Assembly (NCBI RefSeq): GCF_016772475.1
Contig: NZ_CP068595.1
Coordinates: 4,278,001 to 4,342,000 of the forward strand
DNA from: Paenibacillus sonchi
GTDB lineage: Bacteria > Bacillota > Bacilli > Paenibacillales > Paenibacillaceae
Length of the DNA: 64,000 nt
Reading direction: 5' to 3'
The notes below the pieces were generated by a model. It was not told where the DNA came from, did no database searches, and worked only from the letters and a program-made list of their open reading frames with translations. Position numbers and translations under genes: made by a program. This document shows positions 17,814 to 26,613 of this stretch, piece by piece. Within the stretch, counting starts at the first letter, position 1, and every line of letters starts with the position of its first letter.

Positions 17814-18470
17814 ATGATGAAGGTGTGGCGGGTGATCATCGTGGGATGTCATCCCACAAGTATGCTGGGTACAAAATTGATTCTGGAGGAAAGCAAGGAG
17901 ATTGAGGTGGTGGGGATGTTCTCCAACTGGAGCGAGGGCGTCCGCACGGTACAACAACAGCAGCCGGATCTGGTGCTGACGGATTATCAAATGCCGGAAG
18001 GCAATGTCGAGGGTGCGCTGGTGGAGATGAAGCAAAGCTCAAAAAGCACCCATTTCATCATTATGACCGAGGAAGAGGACAAGGAGCTGTTCCAGCCGCT
18101 TATTGAGCTTGGAGCCAGCGGTGTGCTCTCCAAGGGAGCATCTCCGCGTCAACTGCTGCAGATGATCAGCGGGCTGCGTGAAGGTTTTCTGTCCATTCCG
18201 CTGGAATGGGCCCGGGACGGTTTCCGTCCGGTTGCTTCGTCGCGCGGGCTGGATGGGGTACTGCAGTTGACCCAGACCGAAATGTTCATTATGGAACGGA
18301 TCGTTCAGGGAATTACATACGATAAAATCGCTCTTGAAATCGAAGTCAGCCGCCGTTCTATCGATAATTATCTGCGGAAGATTTATGTGAAGCTGGAGGT
18401 GTCTACAAGAGCGCAAGCGATTGAAAAGTTCGCGCTTTTCTCCAGACAAAACAAGCAAATGTACGCTTAG
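17814..18470 (+). CDS. LuxR/NarL-type response regulator with atypical receiver
   Basis: A 218-residue protein built like ComA and DegU: receiver (about 5-120) and LuxR-type helix-turn-helix (about 150-210; LTQTEMFIMERIVQGITYDKIA, RRSIDNYLRKIYVKL). The phospho-acceptor Asp57 (LVLTDYQMP) is kept. The acidic pair that binds Mg2+ at the end of strand 1 is replaced by Gly11-Cys12 (VGCHPTS, where the family has DDHP). Phosphorylation may therefore be weak or absent. No kinase gene adjoins. AGGAGG lies 11 bases before the ATG, and a hairpin with a T-run (17752-17777) just upstream could attenuate transcription. Confidence 0.88.
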   Translation: MMKVWRVIIVGCHPTSMLGTKLILEESKEIEVVGMFSNWSEGVRTVQQQQPDLVLTDYQMPEGNVEGALVEMKQSSKSTHFIIMTEEEDKELFQPLIELGASGVLSKGASPRQLLQMISGLREGFLSIPLEWARDGFRPVASSRGLDGVLQLTQTEMFIMERIVQGITYDKIALEIEVSRRSIDNYLRKIYVKLEVSTRAQAIEKFALFSRQNKQMYA

Positions 18471-18538
18471 CCCCAGCATAACGACATAATGCCGGCCGGA
18501 AAGGAATATTCTTGGTACCAGGGAGAAGGGGGGATCAT

Positions 18539-19756
18539 ATGAAATATGAGTTTTCTGCCCGCGCACATACATTACACTCTTCACCGCTGCTGAGCATACG
18601 TACAGAGACGCGCAGGGGGACGCTGATTTCACTGGCTGAAGAGCTGCCTGCCGAAGAATTGTTTCCATTGTCTCTACTGGCTGAAACGGCTTCCACAGTG
18701 ATCTCAGCAGACGCCGGGGCGCTGCAATATGGTGATCCTGAAGGGTATGGGCCTCTTCGCGAATGGCTGACCGGGGACTGGCTGAAGGCCAAAGGGGTGG
18801 CGGTTGCCGCAGGCGGGGTTCTGCTGACAACGGGAAGTCAACAAGCGATTGATCTGTTGTCCAGGGTTTATATTGATCCCGGAGACCGCGTGCTGGTGGA
18901 GAATCCGACTTCTCCGGGTATTCTGCAGGCATTGCGGATGCAGGGTGCCGTGATTATTCCGGTCCGGGGCGATCAGGACGGTCTGCTGCCGGAGCATCTG
19001 CGTACCCAGATCCGCCTGCACCGGCCCAAGATGCTGTTTGCTACGCCGAGCTTCACGAATCCGAGCGGAATTCTCTGGAGTCTGGCCAGACGCAAGGAAG
19101 TGCTGGAGCTGTGTACCACGCACAATCTGCTGATCGTCGAGGATGACTCTTATGGCGATCTGCATTTTCAAAGGTACACAGAGCATCCTTCCGTGAAGTA
19201 TCCGTCTCTGTATGCGCTGGAGAATGTCAGCGAGGGCGGACATGTGCTCTACATTGGCTCCTTCAGCAAAACGGTCGCACCTGCGCTGCGGACGGGCTGG
19301 GCGGCGGGCAGCCGTGAGCTGATCGGGATGATGGCTGCCGCAAAGCAGATGGCTGATTGGCAATCCAGCTCACTCAACCAGCGGCTGCTGCATCATCTGC
19401 TGGATGTGACGGCCTTTGATCTGCGTGAGCATATCGCGCTCCTCAACCGGGAGTACAATACCCGGCTGAAGCTGATGGCGGAGCTTCTGAAGCGTCCGGC
19501 CTGGAAGAGCAGCAGCTATTGTCTGCCGGCTGGCGGCATGTTCCTGTGGGTAACGCTGCCGGAAGGCCTGGATGCGATGGCGCTGCTGAAGGCCTCGCTG
19601 ACCAAGGGCGTGGCATTTTTGCCCGGCCCGCTGTGCAGTGTGAGCGGAGGAAGCGGACGCATCCGCCTTAACTTCAGCCATCCCGGCCGGGATGAGCTGC
19701 TGCTGGGCATGAACCTGATGAGCGAGGCCGTGACGGAGTTTACGGCACGGAGCTGA
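18539..19756 (+). CDS. PLP-dependent aminotransferase (class I, 2-aminoadipate/MocR-related)
   Basis: A fold-type I aminotransferase of 405 residues. Signatures are LQYGDPEGYGPLREWL, TTGSQQAIDL, ATPSFTNPSG, EDDSYGDLHF and the PLP-binding Lys244 (GSFSKTVAPALRTGW). These resemble LysN/2-aminoadipate and the aminotransferase half of MocR regulators, but the N-terminal helix-turn-helix of MocR is missing. The start at 18539 follows AGAAGGGGGG. The amino-acid substrate cannot be deduced. The gene lies 68 bp after the LuxR-type regulator on the same strand and ends at a terminator. Confidence 0.88.
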   Translation: MKYEFSARAHTLHSSPLLSIRTETRRGTLISLAEELPAEELFPLSLLAETASTVISADAGALQYGDPEGYGPLREWLTGDWLKAKGVAVAAGGVLLTTGSQQAIDLLSRVYIDPGDRVLVENPTSPGILQALRMQGAVIIPVRGDQDGLLPEHLRTQIRLHRPKMLFATPSFTNPSGILWSLARRKEVLELCTTHNLLIVEDDSYGDLHFQRYTEHPSVKYPSLYALENVSEGGHVLYIGSFSKTVAPALRTGWAAGSRELIGMMAAAKQMADWQSSSLNQRLLHHLLDVTAFDLREHIALLNREYNTRLKLMAELLKRPAWKSSSYCLPAGGMFLWVTLPEGLDAMALLKASLTKGVAFLPGPLCSVSGGSGRIRLNFSHPGRDELLLGMNLMSEAVTEFTARS

Positions 19757-19773
19757 GCGTGGCGTTTTTTGTT

Positions 19774-19797
19774 AAAGCCCTGAAAAGGGCTTTTTTC
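19774..19797 (+). terminator. Terminator after the aminotransferase gene
   Basis: AAAGCCC/GGGCTTT stem with a TGAAAA loop and six T residues. Confidence 0.85.
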
Positions 19798-20321
19798 TCG
19801 TTGGATAGTGGATAGGGAACTATACAGTGTAAAAAATTGTGGATATCTTGGAAGCCTTAGAGAATATAAGCGATGCAGGAGGGTGGGGCTCCACAGGAGG
19901 ACTGGGCTCCATCTGCGGACTGATGCGGACCGAGGAGCCCTTATTTTGCCAAAAATCTTACTTTTTCAGCAGTTACGGACTCAGGAGCCGTTATATCGTT
20001 CGATGGAGACTGGAATAAAGGGGAAAGGGACAAATAAGGGCATCTCAGTCCGTTAGTCCTGCGGAATAGACGAATCTTCTTTCAATAAGGGCTTTCCTGT
20101 CCGTAACGGCTGCGGATAGATCGTGAAGGAATAGGGCGATCCGTATTCAGCATGCCCCCGTTGATTTGGGAGCGGTAGGGAATCCGTGCGGCCGTAAGCC
20201 CCGTGTTGTTATTCATCTGCCAGGGTGATTTTGTTTATATACCGGTAACTATAATTAATTCTTCATATGGATAAATTATGCAGGAAATTGGGGATAAACA
20301 CCTTTGGACGAATTTGTAACG
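19798..20321. other. Gene-free stretch with degenerate repeats
   Basis: No convincing gene is seen. An open frame at 19808-20056 lacks a ribosome site and codon bias. The DNA holds scattered variants of a GGACT-GAGGAGCC-TTATT motif (about 19890-19945, 19976-19994 and 20030-20060) in both orientations, like the dispersed intergenic repeats elsewhere in the window. Confidence 0.5.
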
Positions 20322-20422
20322 AATAACGGCAGAAATGCCGTTGTTGAAGCGGAGAAGGCCGGTTTGGCCATAAATAACGGCAGAAATGCCGTTGTTGAAG
20401 CGGAGAAGGCCAGTTTGGCCTT
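20322..20422. repeat. 51-bp tandem duplication
   Basis: Two nearly identical 51-bp units start at 20322 and 20373. Each contains two small palindromes, CGGCAGAAATGCCG and GGCCGGTTTGGCC (GGCCAGTTTGGCC in the second unit). Confidence 0.9.
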
Positions 20423-20470
20423 ATCTTAAAAACTATTAAGCTGAGGGATCAGCCGGTCTAGATTTCCTCA

Positions 20471-20518
20471 TTCCAACAAGCGCTTGCTCACCGGCTTCTT
20501 CGCAAGCGCTAGTTGGAA
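20471..20518. repeat. 17-bp inverted repeat
   Basis: TTCCAACAAGCGCTTGC (20471-20487) pairs with GCAAGCGCTAGTTGGAA (20502-20518) with one mismatch. It is followed by AAAAAGGG rather than a T-run, so on the + strand it is not a terminator. Confidence 0.8.
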
Positions 20519-20560
20519 AAAGGGAGCTTATTTTTCCCGAAATTCAATAATCCTGAGATT

Positions 20561-20693
20561 TAAATGGAAAAAGTAAACTTATTTGAGCTATATTCTTCGT
20601 CCAATGGTGAAATGAGCTGAATTAGTTGACCTTTTTCCACTTAACCTTCGGAGAACAGTAGTGTCGAGCGAATTAGTGATACTTTTTCCACTA
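20561..20693. repeat. Cluster of GTGGAAAAAGT-type repeats (three copies)
   Basis: Copies are at 20561-20583 (TGGAAAAAGTAAACTTA), 20620-20644 and 20671-20693 (both reversed, AATTAGT...CTTTTTCCACT). The same family recurs at 40591-40786 and 58163-58401. Confidence 0.8.
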
Positions 20694-20911
20694 GATCGAC
20701 GGGGAATCTCAGGTGATAAGGCTGCAGGTGGGCAGGAGCAAACGGAATTATTCATTTGTAGAGTCAAACGGAGAGAGCAGGTGCTATTTTACGAATAAGT
20801 CTAGTTTTACTGAAGATTCGGGCCTAGAATCCGCTATAACGTGAATACGGGATCTCCTGTCCGCATCATTTGCGGCTAGAATTTCAGTAAGTCTGCTGAA
20901 CAGAATAAGGC

Positions 20912-20964
20912 GGGGGGATCCATTCCCCCCAAAGGAAGGCGGCCTTCGCGAGGACCGCCTTTTT
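20912..20964 (+). terminator. Two adjacent hairpins, the second a terminator
   Basis: GGGGGGA/TCCCCCC (20912-20930) and AGGCGG/CCGCCT (20937-20960), followed by TTTTT. No gene lies directly upstream, so the transcript they end is unknown. Confidence 0.6.
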
Positions 20965-21137
20965 GTGTGGCCTGCTCCGGGTCAGCGGGCGGCATATTTT
21001 ATGACAAATCGAAGAACAATGTCTTGAATTTGATGCAGGCTGCGGGGATTGGGCGGTGGCGGGCGTCTAAAAGAAGCAGAGGGACTGGTGCAAAATGGAA
21101 AGCAGAAGCAGAATACACAGCTAAGGAGATGCAAGTG

Positions 21138-21833
21138 ATGGAGAACGTGCTGGAGTGCAGCAACCTGACCAAAAGGTATGGCAAAAAGGTGGCCCTGGAC
21201 AATCTGAATCTCACCCTGCCGAAGGGGCGGATTGTAGGATTGCTGGGTCCGAATGGAGCGGGGAAAACTACGCTGATGAAGCTGATTGTATCCTTGCTGC
21301 GCGATTACCGGGGGTCCATTACCGTCTGCGGACGACGGCCCGGCCTGGATACCAAGAAGATCGTGTCTTATTTGCCTGACCGTGAATTTCTTTATCCCTG
21401 GATGACAATAGAGGAGTGTATCTCGTTCTTTCGGAACTCCTTCGCTGACTTTCAGCTGGATATGGCTTACGCCATGATTGAAGAGCTAGGCCTGGACCCC
21501 AAGGAAAAGGTGAAGAATTTGTCCAAGGGGATGCAGGAGCGTGTGAGTATTTCCCTCGTCTTTGCGCGGAAAGCGAAGTTGTATGTTCTGGACGAGCCGC
21601 TGGCAGCGGTGGACCCTTCGACACGGGACAAGATCATGCGGATCATCCTGGACCATTTTGACCCGGAAAGCTCCATACTGCTCAGCACACATCTCATTCA
21701 TGATGTCGAAAGCCTGTTTACGGATATAGCAATTGTTAATGAAGGCCGGGTGCAGTTGTACGGAGGGATAGGGGAGCTGCAGCGGGATTACGGGATGCCT
21801 ATCGAGGAGATTTTTAAACAGCTGGTCGGATGA
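21138..21833 (+). CDS. ABC transporter ATP-binding protein
   Basis: An ATPase subunit of 231 residues of the ABC-2/drug-export type. It shows Walker A (GPNGAGKTT), the signature LSKGMQERV, Walker B (LYVLDEP) and the switch His (LLSTHL). The start at 21138 is chosen for AAGGAG 9 bases upstream; an in-frame extension back to 20967 would run through DNA with no ribosome site. The permease gene follows after 25 bp, making a two-gene operon. No GntR-type regulator precedes it, unlike many YtrB/YhcG-type modules. The substrate is unknown. Confidence 0.92.
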   Translation: MENVLECSNLTKRYGKKVALDNLNLTLPKGRIVGLLGPNGAGKTTLMKLIVSLLRDYRGSITVCGRRPGLDTKKIVSYLPDREFLYPWMTIEECISFFRNSFADFQLDMAYAMIEELGLDPKEKVKNLSKGMQERVSISLVFARKAKLYVLDEPLAAVDPSTRDKIMRIILDHFDPESSILLSTHLIHDVESLFTDIAIVNEGRVQLYGGIGELQRDYGMPIEEIFKQLVG

Positions 21834-21858
21834 TTTCAAAAATAAGGGAGAGAGCTTC

Positions 21859-22632
21859 ATGGTTCAACTTAACCAATTCAAACTGGAATGCCGGAAACAT
21901 TGCGCCGTCTTCGCGGCATTCACCGGAATCAGCGTGCTTACGAATCTGTATTTTTTGTTCAGCCAGGATCAGGATCTGTCCTTTGTCTTTCTTCTGGTGA
22001 ACATGGTGATCGGCATTCTGCTGCCTGTATACATCTATCTGGATTATTACCGCGAGTTTTTTACCGGCACCATGCCGATTAATCATCTGCTGCCCCTTAG
22101 AACCTCGGCATTGTTCGGTGTGAAGTCGGCGGTTTTTATGCTGGGGCTTATCCTGGTGTGGCTTCCCTCTTTACTTGATGTGTTTGTGAATCCGGCAGGC
22201 CTGTATCCGCAGCGGATCATGCATTCGGACAACCCGGCTCTGGGCATCGCTTATCTGGTGCTGTCCAAGCTGTGCAGCATTCCTGCCGGTCTGGCTGTGA
22301 TGGGACTGGCACTTGCCGCTGCCAAAAGACTGCGCAAACCGTTGCTCAGCCATCTCTGCATAGCTCTTGTAATGGTCCTGGTGGTCGGCATTCAATTTGC
22401 GCTGGTGGTCCGGAACAGCTGGCACTGGAGCATCGGAACGTCCGCAGCGGAGACCTTCAAGCAATATGCGAACCTGCTTACGGTCAGCCCGGTCAGCCGG
22501 GTCCAGCCGGCCGATATCAACGAGTCGATTCAATGGTCCTCTGTGGGCATGAACCTTCTGGTAGCGCTGGTTGCGGGAGCCATCGGCCGGTATTTGTTCA
22601 ATTCCCGGAAGTATGAAATCCTCGGGAAATAA
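21859..22632 (+). CDS. ABC transporter permease subunit
   Basis: A 257-residue integral membrane protein with about six hydrophobic segments (near 18-34, 42-60, 92-110, 135-155, 165-185 and 230-247). It is encoded directly after the ATPase with ribosome site GGGAGAGAG. It is poorly conserved in sequence, as is usual for ABC-2 permeases, and is identified mainly by topology and position. It probably forms the export channel of the pair. A basic C-terminus faces the cytoplasm. Confidence 0.8.
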   Translation: MVQLNQFKLECRKHCAVFAAFTGISVLTNLYFLFSQDQDLSFVFLLVNMVIGILLPVYIYLDYYREFFTGTMPINHLLPLRTSALFGVKSAVFMLGLILVWLPSLLDVFVNPAGLYPQRIMHSDNPALGIAYLVLSKLCSIPAGLAVMGLALAAAKRLRKPLLSHLCIALVMVLVVGIQFALVVRNSWHWSIGTSAAETFKQYANLLTVSPVSRVQPADINESIQWSSVGMNLLVALVAGAIGRYLFNSRKYEILGK

Positions 22633-22703
22633 GCGCAGCGGGCTAAGATTGTAGCGGGAAGGCTGTGAACAAAAAAGTGTGAATGCTATTAAAACGCAGC
22701 GGT

Positions 22704-23552
22704 CTACAGCTTGCCCGAGCTGATCTCCGCGATTGCGGCGTATTCGATCAGCGCCGCGGTTCCGGCGGCCGTGAGCGTGTAGCGGCCGCGCCCCACCCGG
22801 AAGAACCACCCGTAGTAGTTCTTCTGCAGGAACGCGGCGGCGCCGGGCACGCCGCTTCGCTTGCGCAGCTCGGCGGGGGTCACGCCGCGCGGTGCCTCCG
22901 CCCGGCCGGGCGCAGCCGCCGGGCCCCCGGCAGACGCAGCAGCGCCGGCCGCTGCTGCGTCTGCCCCTGGCGCGCCGCTCCGCGCAGCGCGCCTTCCGGC
23001 CGCCTCGGCGGCTTCGGCCTCGGCCGCCTGCAGCGCGACGGCCACGCGCAGCGCCTTCTCGCGGTAGGCCGTCACGAGCTTGACGCGCGTGCTGCCTCCG
23101 GTGTTGTAGTCCCCGCTGCGCTCGCGGAACTCATAGAGCAGGCGCTCGCGCCGTCTTGCGCCGCTGCGGACCTGAGGCGGCGCGTCGCCCGGCTCCGCGA
23201 GCACCTCGACGAGCGGGGCCTTGGTCTTGTAGAAGACCACGGTGACCAGCCCGAGGCCGAGGCGGCGGCACAGCCCGGTAAGCTCGCCCCAGCGCTGGTT
23301 CACCGCGCCTTTTTTGTCCCGGACGCGTTCTACCGCGAGGTAGACGTTCGGGCTGAGCCGCAGCCGTTCAACCCCCTGCAGCAGCAGGGCGAGGTTGAAC
23401 GATTTTTTCATCTCCACAATCAGCGGCTGCTCTTCATTCCCCCGCAGGCCCACCAGATCGCAGGTCCGCACCTCGCCTTTGATGTCATAACCCTGCTTCT
23501 CAAAAAAACTCTTCAAAGGAGCATACAGCTCCGTTTCATGCTTAACCGCCAT
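22704..23552 (-). CDS. DUF2161-type PD-(D/E)XK nuclease-like protein with Ala-rich insert
   Basis: A 282-residue protein. The N-terminal half (KHETELYAPLKSFFEKQGY, CDLVGLRG, LIVEMKKSFNLALLLQ) has the Asp...Glu-X-Lys pattern of PD-(D/E)XK phosphodiesterases, matching the DUF2161 family. The C-terminal domain (VTPAELRKRSG, NYYGWFFRVGRGRYTLT) looks like a winged helix. Between them, about residues 175-225 are almost only Ala, Gly, Pro, Arg and Glu, encoded by DNA far richer in G+C than its surroundings. The start ATG at 23552 is preferred over GTG at 23561 because of GCAGGAG. The function is unknown; nuclease activity is inferred from the fold only. Confidence 0.8.
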   Translation of the reverse strand: MAVKHETELYAPLKSFFEKQGYDIKGEVRTCDLVGLRGNEEQPLIVEMKKSFNLALLLQGVERLRLSPNVYLAVERVRDKKGAVNQRWGELTGLCRRLGLGLVTVVFYKTKAPLVEVLAEPGDAPPQVRSGARRRERLLYEFRERSGDYNTGGSTRVKLVTAYREKALRVAVALQAAEAEAAEAAGRRAARSGAPGADAAAAGAAASAGGPAAAPGRAEAPRGVTPAELRKRSGVPGAAAFLQKNYYGWFFRVGRGRYTLTAAGTAALIEYAAIAEISSGKL

Positions 23553-23727
23553 TGTTGTCACTCCTGCGCCCTATTTTTAAGGTATATGCATTTTCCCTGT
23601 TTTTTTAGCGTTGCTCTATTATAGCACAGCAAAAAAGAGGTCAACTATTCCAGGCTCACCGCATAGTTATGTAATACACTTTCTAAGCTGGTGGAGCAAG
23701 TAGGAGCGCAAGAGGAGGCAGCGAGCA

Positions 23728-25623
23728 ATGGATATATTTGAGCGTATAGCTTCGTATCGGGCTGAGAACGACCGTTTGGCGTGGAGCGGCACCTTCAAGG
23801 AGTATATAGAACTGCTGAAAAAAGACCCCTCTCCCGCGAAAACGGCTCATTCCCGCGTATACGACATGATCAAGTCACACGGCGTAGAGGAAATCAACGG
23901 CCGCAAAAGGTATAAGTTTTTTGAGCAGGAGATATTTGGACTTGACCGTGCAGTAGAAAAGCTGGTGGAGGAGTATTTCCATTCCGCCGCCCGGCGGCTG
24001 GATGTGCGCAAACGGATATTGCTGCTGATGGGACCGGTCAGCGGGGGCAAATCGACGCTGGTTACTTTGCTGAAGCGCGGGCTGGAGCAGTATTCGCGGA
24101 CGGATGAAGGAGCGGTCTATGCCATAGAAGGCTGCCCGATGCATGAGGACCCGCTGCATTTGATTCCGCTGGAGCTGCGCCCGGAGATTGAGCGGGAGCT
24201 GGGGGTCCGCATCGAAGGCAATTTGTGCCCCTCCTGCCAGATGCGGCTCAAAAATGAATATCACGGCGACATCGAACAGGTAAAAGTGGTACGTGTGCTG
24301 TTGTCGGAGGAGGAGCGCGTCGGGATCGGGACCTTCAGTCCGTCCGATCCGAAGTCGCAGGATATCGCCGATCTGACGGGCAGCATCGACTTTTCGACCA
24401 TTACCGAATTCGGCTCGGAATCCGATCCGCGCGCTTACCGCTTCGACGGGGAGCTGAACAAGGCCAACCGGGGGCTGATGGAGTTCCAGGAAATGCTCAA
24501 GTGCGACGAGAAATTCCTCTGGAACCTGCTGTCACTGACCCAGGAAGGGAACTTCAAGGCCGGCCGGTTTGCGCTGATCTCTGCAGATGAAATGATTATT
24601 GCCCATACCAATGAAACAGAGTATAAATCCTTCATCTCCAATAAAAAGAATGAAGCACTCCAGTCCCGCATGATTGTCATGCCGGTCCCCTATAATCTGA
24701 GAGTGTCCGAAGAGGAAAAAATCTACGCCAAGCTCATCGCCCAAAGCGACATGAAGCATGTGCATATTGCCCCGCATGCGCTGCGGGCCGCAGCGATATT
24801 CTCTATCCTGACCCGGCTTAAGGAGAGCAAGAAGCAGGGCATGGATCTGATCAAAAAGCTGCGCATGTACGACGGCGAAGAGGTCGAAGGCTATAAGGAA
24901 GCGGATCTCAAGGAAATGCAGACGGAATATCTGGACGAAGGCATGTCCGGCATTGATCCGCGTTATGTCATCAACCGGATTTCCAGTGCGCTGATCAAAA
25001 ACGACCTGAAATGCATGAATGCGCTGGATGTGCTGCGGGCGATCAAGGACGGCCTGGACCAGCATCCTTCGATTACGAAGGAAGAGCGCGAGCGTTATCT
25101 GAACTTCATTTCCATTGCCCGGAAGGAATACGATATTCTGGCCAAAAGCGAAGTGCAAAAGGCTTTTGTCTACTCTTTTGAGGAATCCGCCAAGACGCTG
25201 TTCGAGAACTATCTCGACAACATCGAAGCTTTCTGCAACTGGACCAAAATCCGCGATCCGCTGACGGATGAGGAAATGGAGCCGGATGAGCGGCTGATGC
25301 GTTCGATCGAGGAGCAGATCGGCATTTCCGAGAATGCCAAAAAAGCCTTCCGCGAAGAGATTCTGATCCGGATTTCCGCCTACTCCCGCAAAGGTAAAAA
25401 GTTCGAATACAACAACCATGACCGGCTGAGGGAAGCCATTGAGAAAAAGCTGTTTGCCGACCTGAAGGATATCGTCAAAATCACCACCTCCTCCAAAACG
25501 CCGGATGAAAGCCAGCTCAAGCGTATCAACGAAGTCTCCAGACGCCTGATCGACGACCACGGCTACTGCCCGATCTGCGCCAATGAGCTGCTGAAATATG
25601 TCGGAAGCCTGTTGAACCGCTGA
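23728..25623 (+). CDS. prkA: PrkA serine protein kinase (AAA-type)
   Basis: A 631-residue protein, the same length as Bacillus subtilis PrkA, which acts in sporulation and may combine kinase and AAA+ protease-like activity. Walker A is GPVSGGKST (about 100-108). The PrkA family motifs YAIEGCPMHEDPLHLIP, NLCPSCQ, FSTITEFGSESDPRAYRFDGELNKANRG and DEMIIAHTNETEY are all present, and the C-terminal kinase-like domain ends in a CPIC pair. A ribosome site, GAGGAGG, precedes the ATG. The usual partner yhbH does not adjoin, and spoVR lies 7 kb away on the other strand. A terminator follows, so it is transcribed alone. Confidence 0.96.
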   Translation: MDIFERIASYRAENDRLAWSGTFKEYIELLKKDPSPAKTAHSRVYDMIKSHGVEEINGRKRYKFFEQEIFGLDRAVEKLVEEYFHSAARRLDVRKRILLLMGPVSGGKSTLVTLLKRGLEQYSRTDEGAVYAIEGCPMHEDPLHLIPLELRPEIERELGVRIEGNLCPSCQMRLKNEYHGDIEQVKVVRVLLSEEERVGIGTFSPSDPKSQDIADLTGSIDFSTITEFGSESDPRAYRFDGELNKANRGLMEFQEMLKCDEKFLWNLLSLTQEGNFKAGRFALISADEMIIAHTNETEYKSFISNKKNEALQSRMIVMPVPYNLRVSEEEKIYAKLIAQSDMKHVHIAPHALRAAAIFSILTRLKESKKQGMDLIKKLRMYDGEEVEGYKEADLKEMQTEYLDEGMSGIDPRYVINRISSALIKNDLKCMNALDVLRAIKDGLDQHPSITKEERERYLNFISIARKEYDILAKSEVQKAFVYSFEESAKTLFENYLDNIEAFCNWTKIRDPLTDEEMEPDERLMRSIEEQIGISENAKKAFREEILIRISAYSRKGKKFEYNNHDRLREAIEKKLFADLKDIVKITTSSKTPDESQLKRINEVSRRLIDDHGYCPICANELLKYVGSLLNR

Positions 25624-25643
25624 GGTATCAGAAAAAATTGCAC

Positions 25644-25669
25644 GGACTGCCTGCTGGCGGTCCTTTTTC
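25644..25669 (+). terminator. Terminator after prkA
   Basis: GGACTGCC/GGCGGTCC stem with a TGCT loop and a TTTTT tail. Confidence 0.85.
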
Positions 25670-25712
25670 TGGATAGGCTTGTCCCATAACAGGTGTACTC
25701 GTATGGATACGG

Positions 25713-25746
25713 TGCAGGAGGACGGGGGCTGGCCGCCCCCTCCTGC
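25713..25746. terminator. G/C-rich hairpin beyond the glycine-rich gene
   Basis: GCAGGAGGACGGGGGC pairs with GCCCCCTCCTGC with one small bulge. It has no T-run on either strand. It may stabilise the 3' end of the glycine-rich gene's transcript. Confidence 0.45.
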
Positions 25747-25790
25747 TCTAAAGAGCCCGAACCGGATTAATCCTCAGACAGTTCTGCTCC

Positions 25791-26487
25791 CTAAGACTCC
25801 TTATCCTTGCCGCCGATGTTAAAGCCTAACTGCCCATTATATTTGCCTACCTGTCCGGCGACTCCTAGGCCTGCTCCTTGGCCGCCGCCGAGCTGTGCCT
25901 GTACCTGTGCACCGAGGCCATTGTCCCCGCCGAGCTGAAGCCCGGTATTGAAGCCGGCGCCTTGACTTAGACCCAGGTGGCCTTCTGCATTGGCCTGCAG
26001 ACCATATTCTCCCCGAGCTGCGCCCCCGTTTGGAATCCGGCGCCTTGACCGCCGCCGAGCTGTGTTTTTGCCTGAGCTGCCACTCCGTATTTGCCTAAGG
26101 CCTGGGCTTCGGCATTGATTCCAAGTCCCTGGCTGGTGTTCAGATGGGTATTGCCTTGCGCATGTATTCCGTAAGCCGGGGCGCCCATATGGCCGCTGGC
26201 ATGCATACCCGCGCCGTTATGGGCTAAGCTGCCGCCGGCATTTAAGCCAATGCCGTGTTTGCCGCCCACTTCGCCTCCGGTATTGACGTGAACGCCCTGT
26301 CCGCTGCCAACATTTGCGTTCATATAGCCGTTTACAAGTTCTTTTTTGGGGTTTTGGCTGTCTGCCGGGCTGCTTTCTGAACGGACGAGATGGTAGTAGT
26401 GAGAATAGGGGAAAGTTGTGTAACGGGGGAATAAGGATATGCAGGTGAATTCATTTGGCTGTTAAGATATTCGTTCCCTTGGGTCAT
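25791..26487 (-). CDS. Glycine-rich 14-residue-repeat protein (two apparent frameshifts)
   Basis: The frame starts at 26487 behind GGAGGT (MTQGNEYLNSQM, then a Tyr/Pro-rich head). It is broken at 26425-26429 and again at 26011-26014. In both places one extra base in a C/G run restores a single protein of about 232 residues. From about residue 65 to the end it is a tandem array of roughly eleven 14-residue units, such as YGVAAQAKTQLGGG, QGAGFQTGAQLGGE and YGLQANAEGHLGLS. The period runs unbroken across the second frameshift, which supports the join. The alternating small/polar pattern suggests a beta-solenoid or surface/spore-coat filler. There is no signal peptide or membrane segment. The family is not recognised. 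Confidence 0.7.
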
Positions 26488-26613
26488 AGGGGATACCTCC
26501 ATTATTTAATTAATGATAACAGCCTATTCATAGTAGAGTTGAATTGATACCCTTCTTAAGAAAAACGTATTCGCCGTTACGGCTCCTGCAGTCCCCAATT
26601 CCCTCCGTTACTC

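Noticed and set aside
19808..20056. 82-codon frame in the repeat-rich desert
   Set aside because: No ribosome site, Arg/Cys-rich composition typical of non-coding frames, and it overlaps dispersed repeats.
20967..21137. 57-residue N-terminal extension of the ABC ATPase
   Set aside because: ABC ATPases of this type begin just before the first strand; AAGGAG directly upstream of 21138 marks the real start, and the extension has no ribosome site.
22683..23624. Long + strand reading frame of 313 codons
   Set aside because: It is the antisense shadow of the DUF2161 gene, produced by the G+C-rich insert; it has no ribosome site and no recognisable domain.
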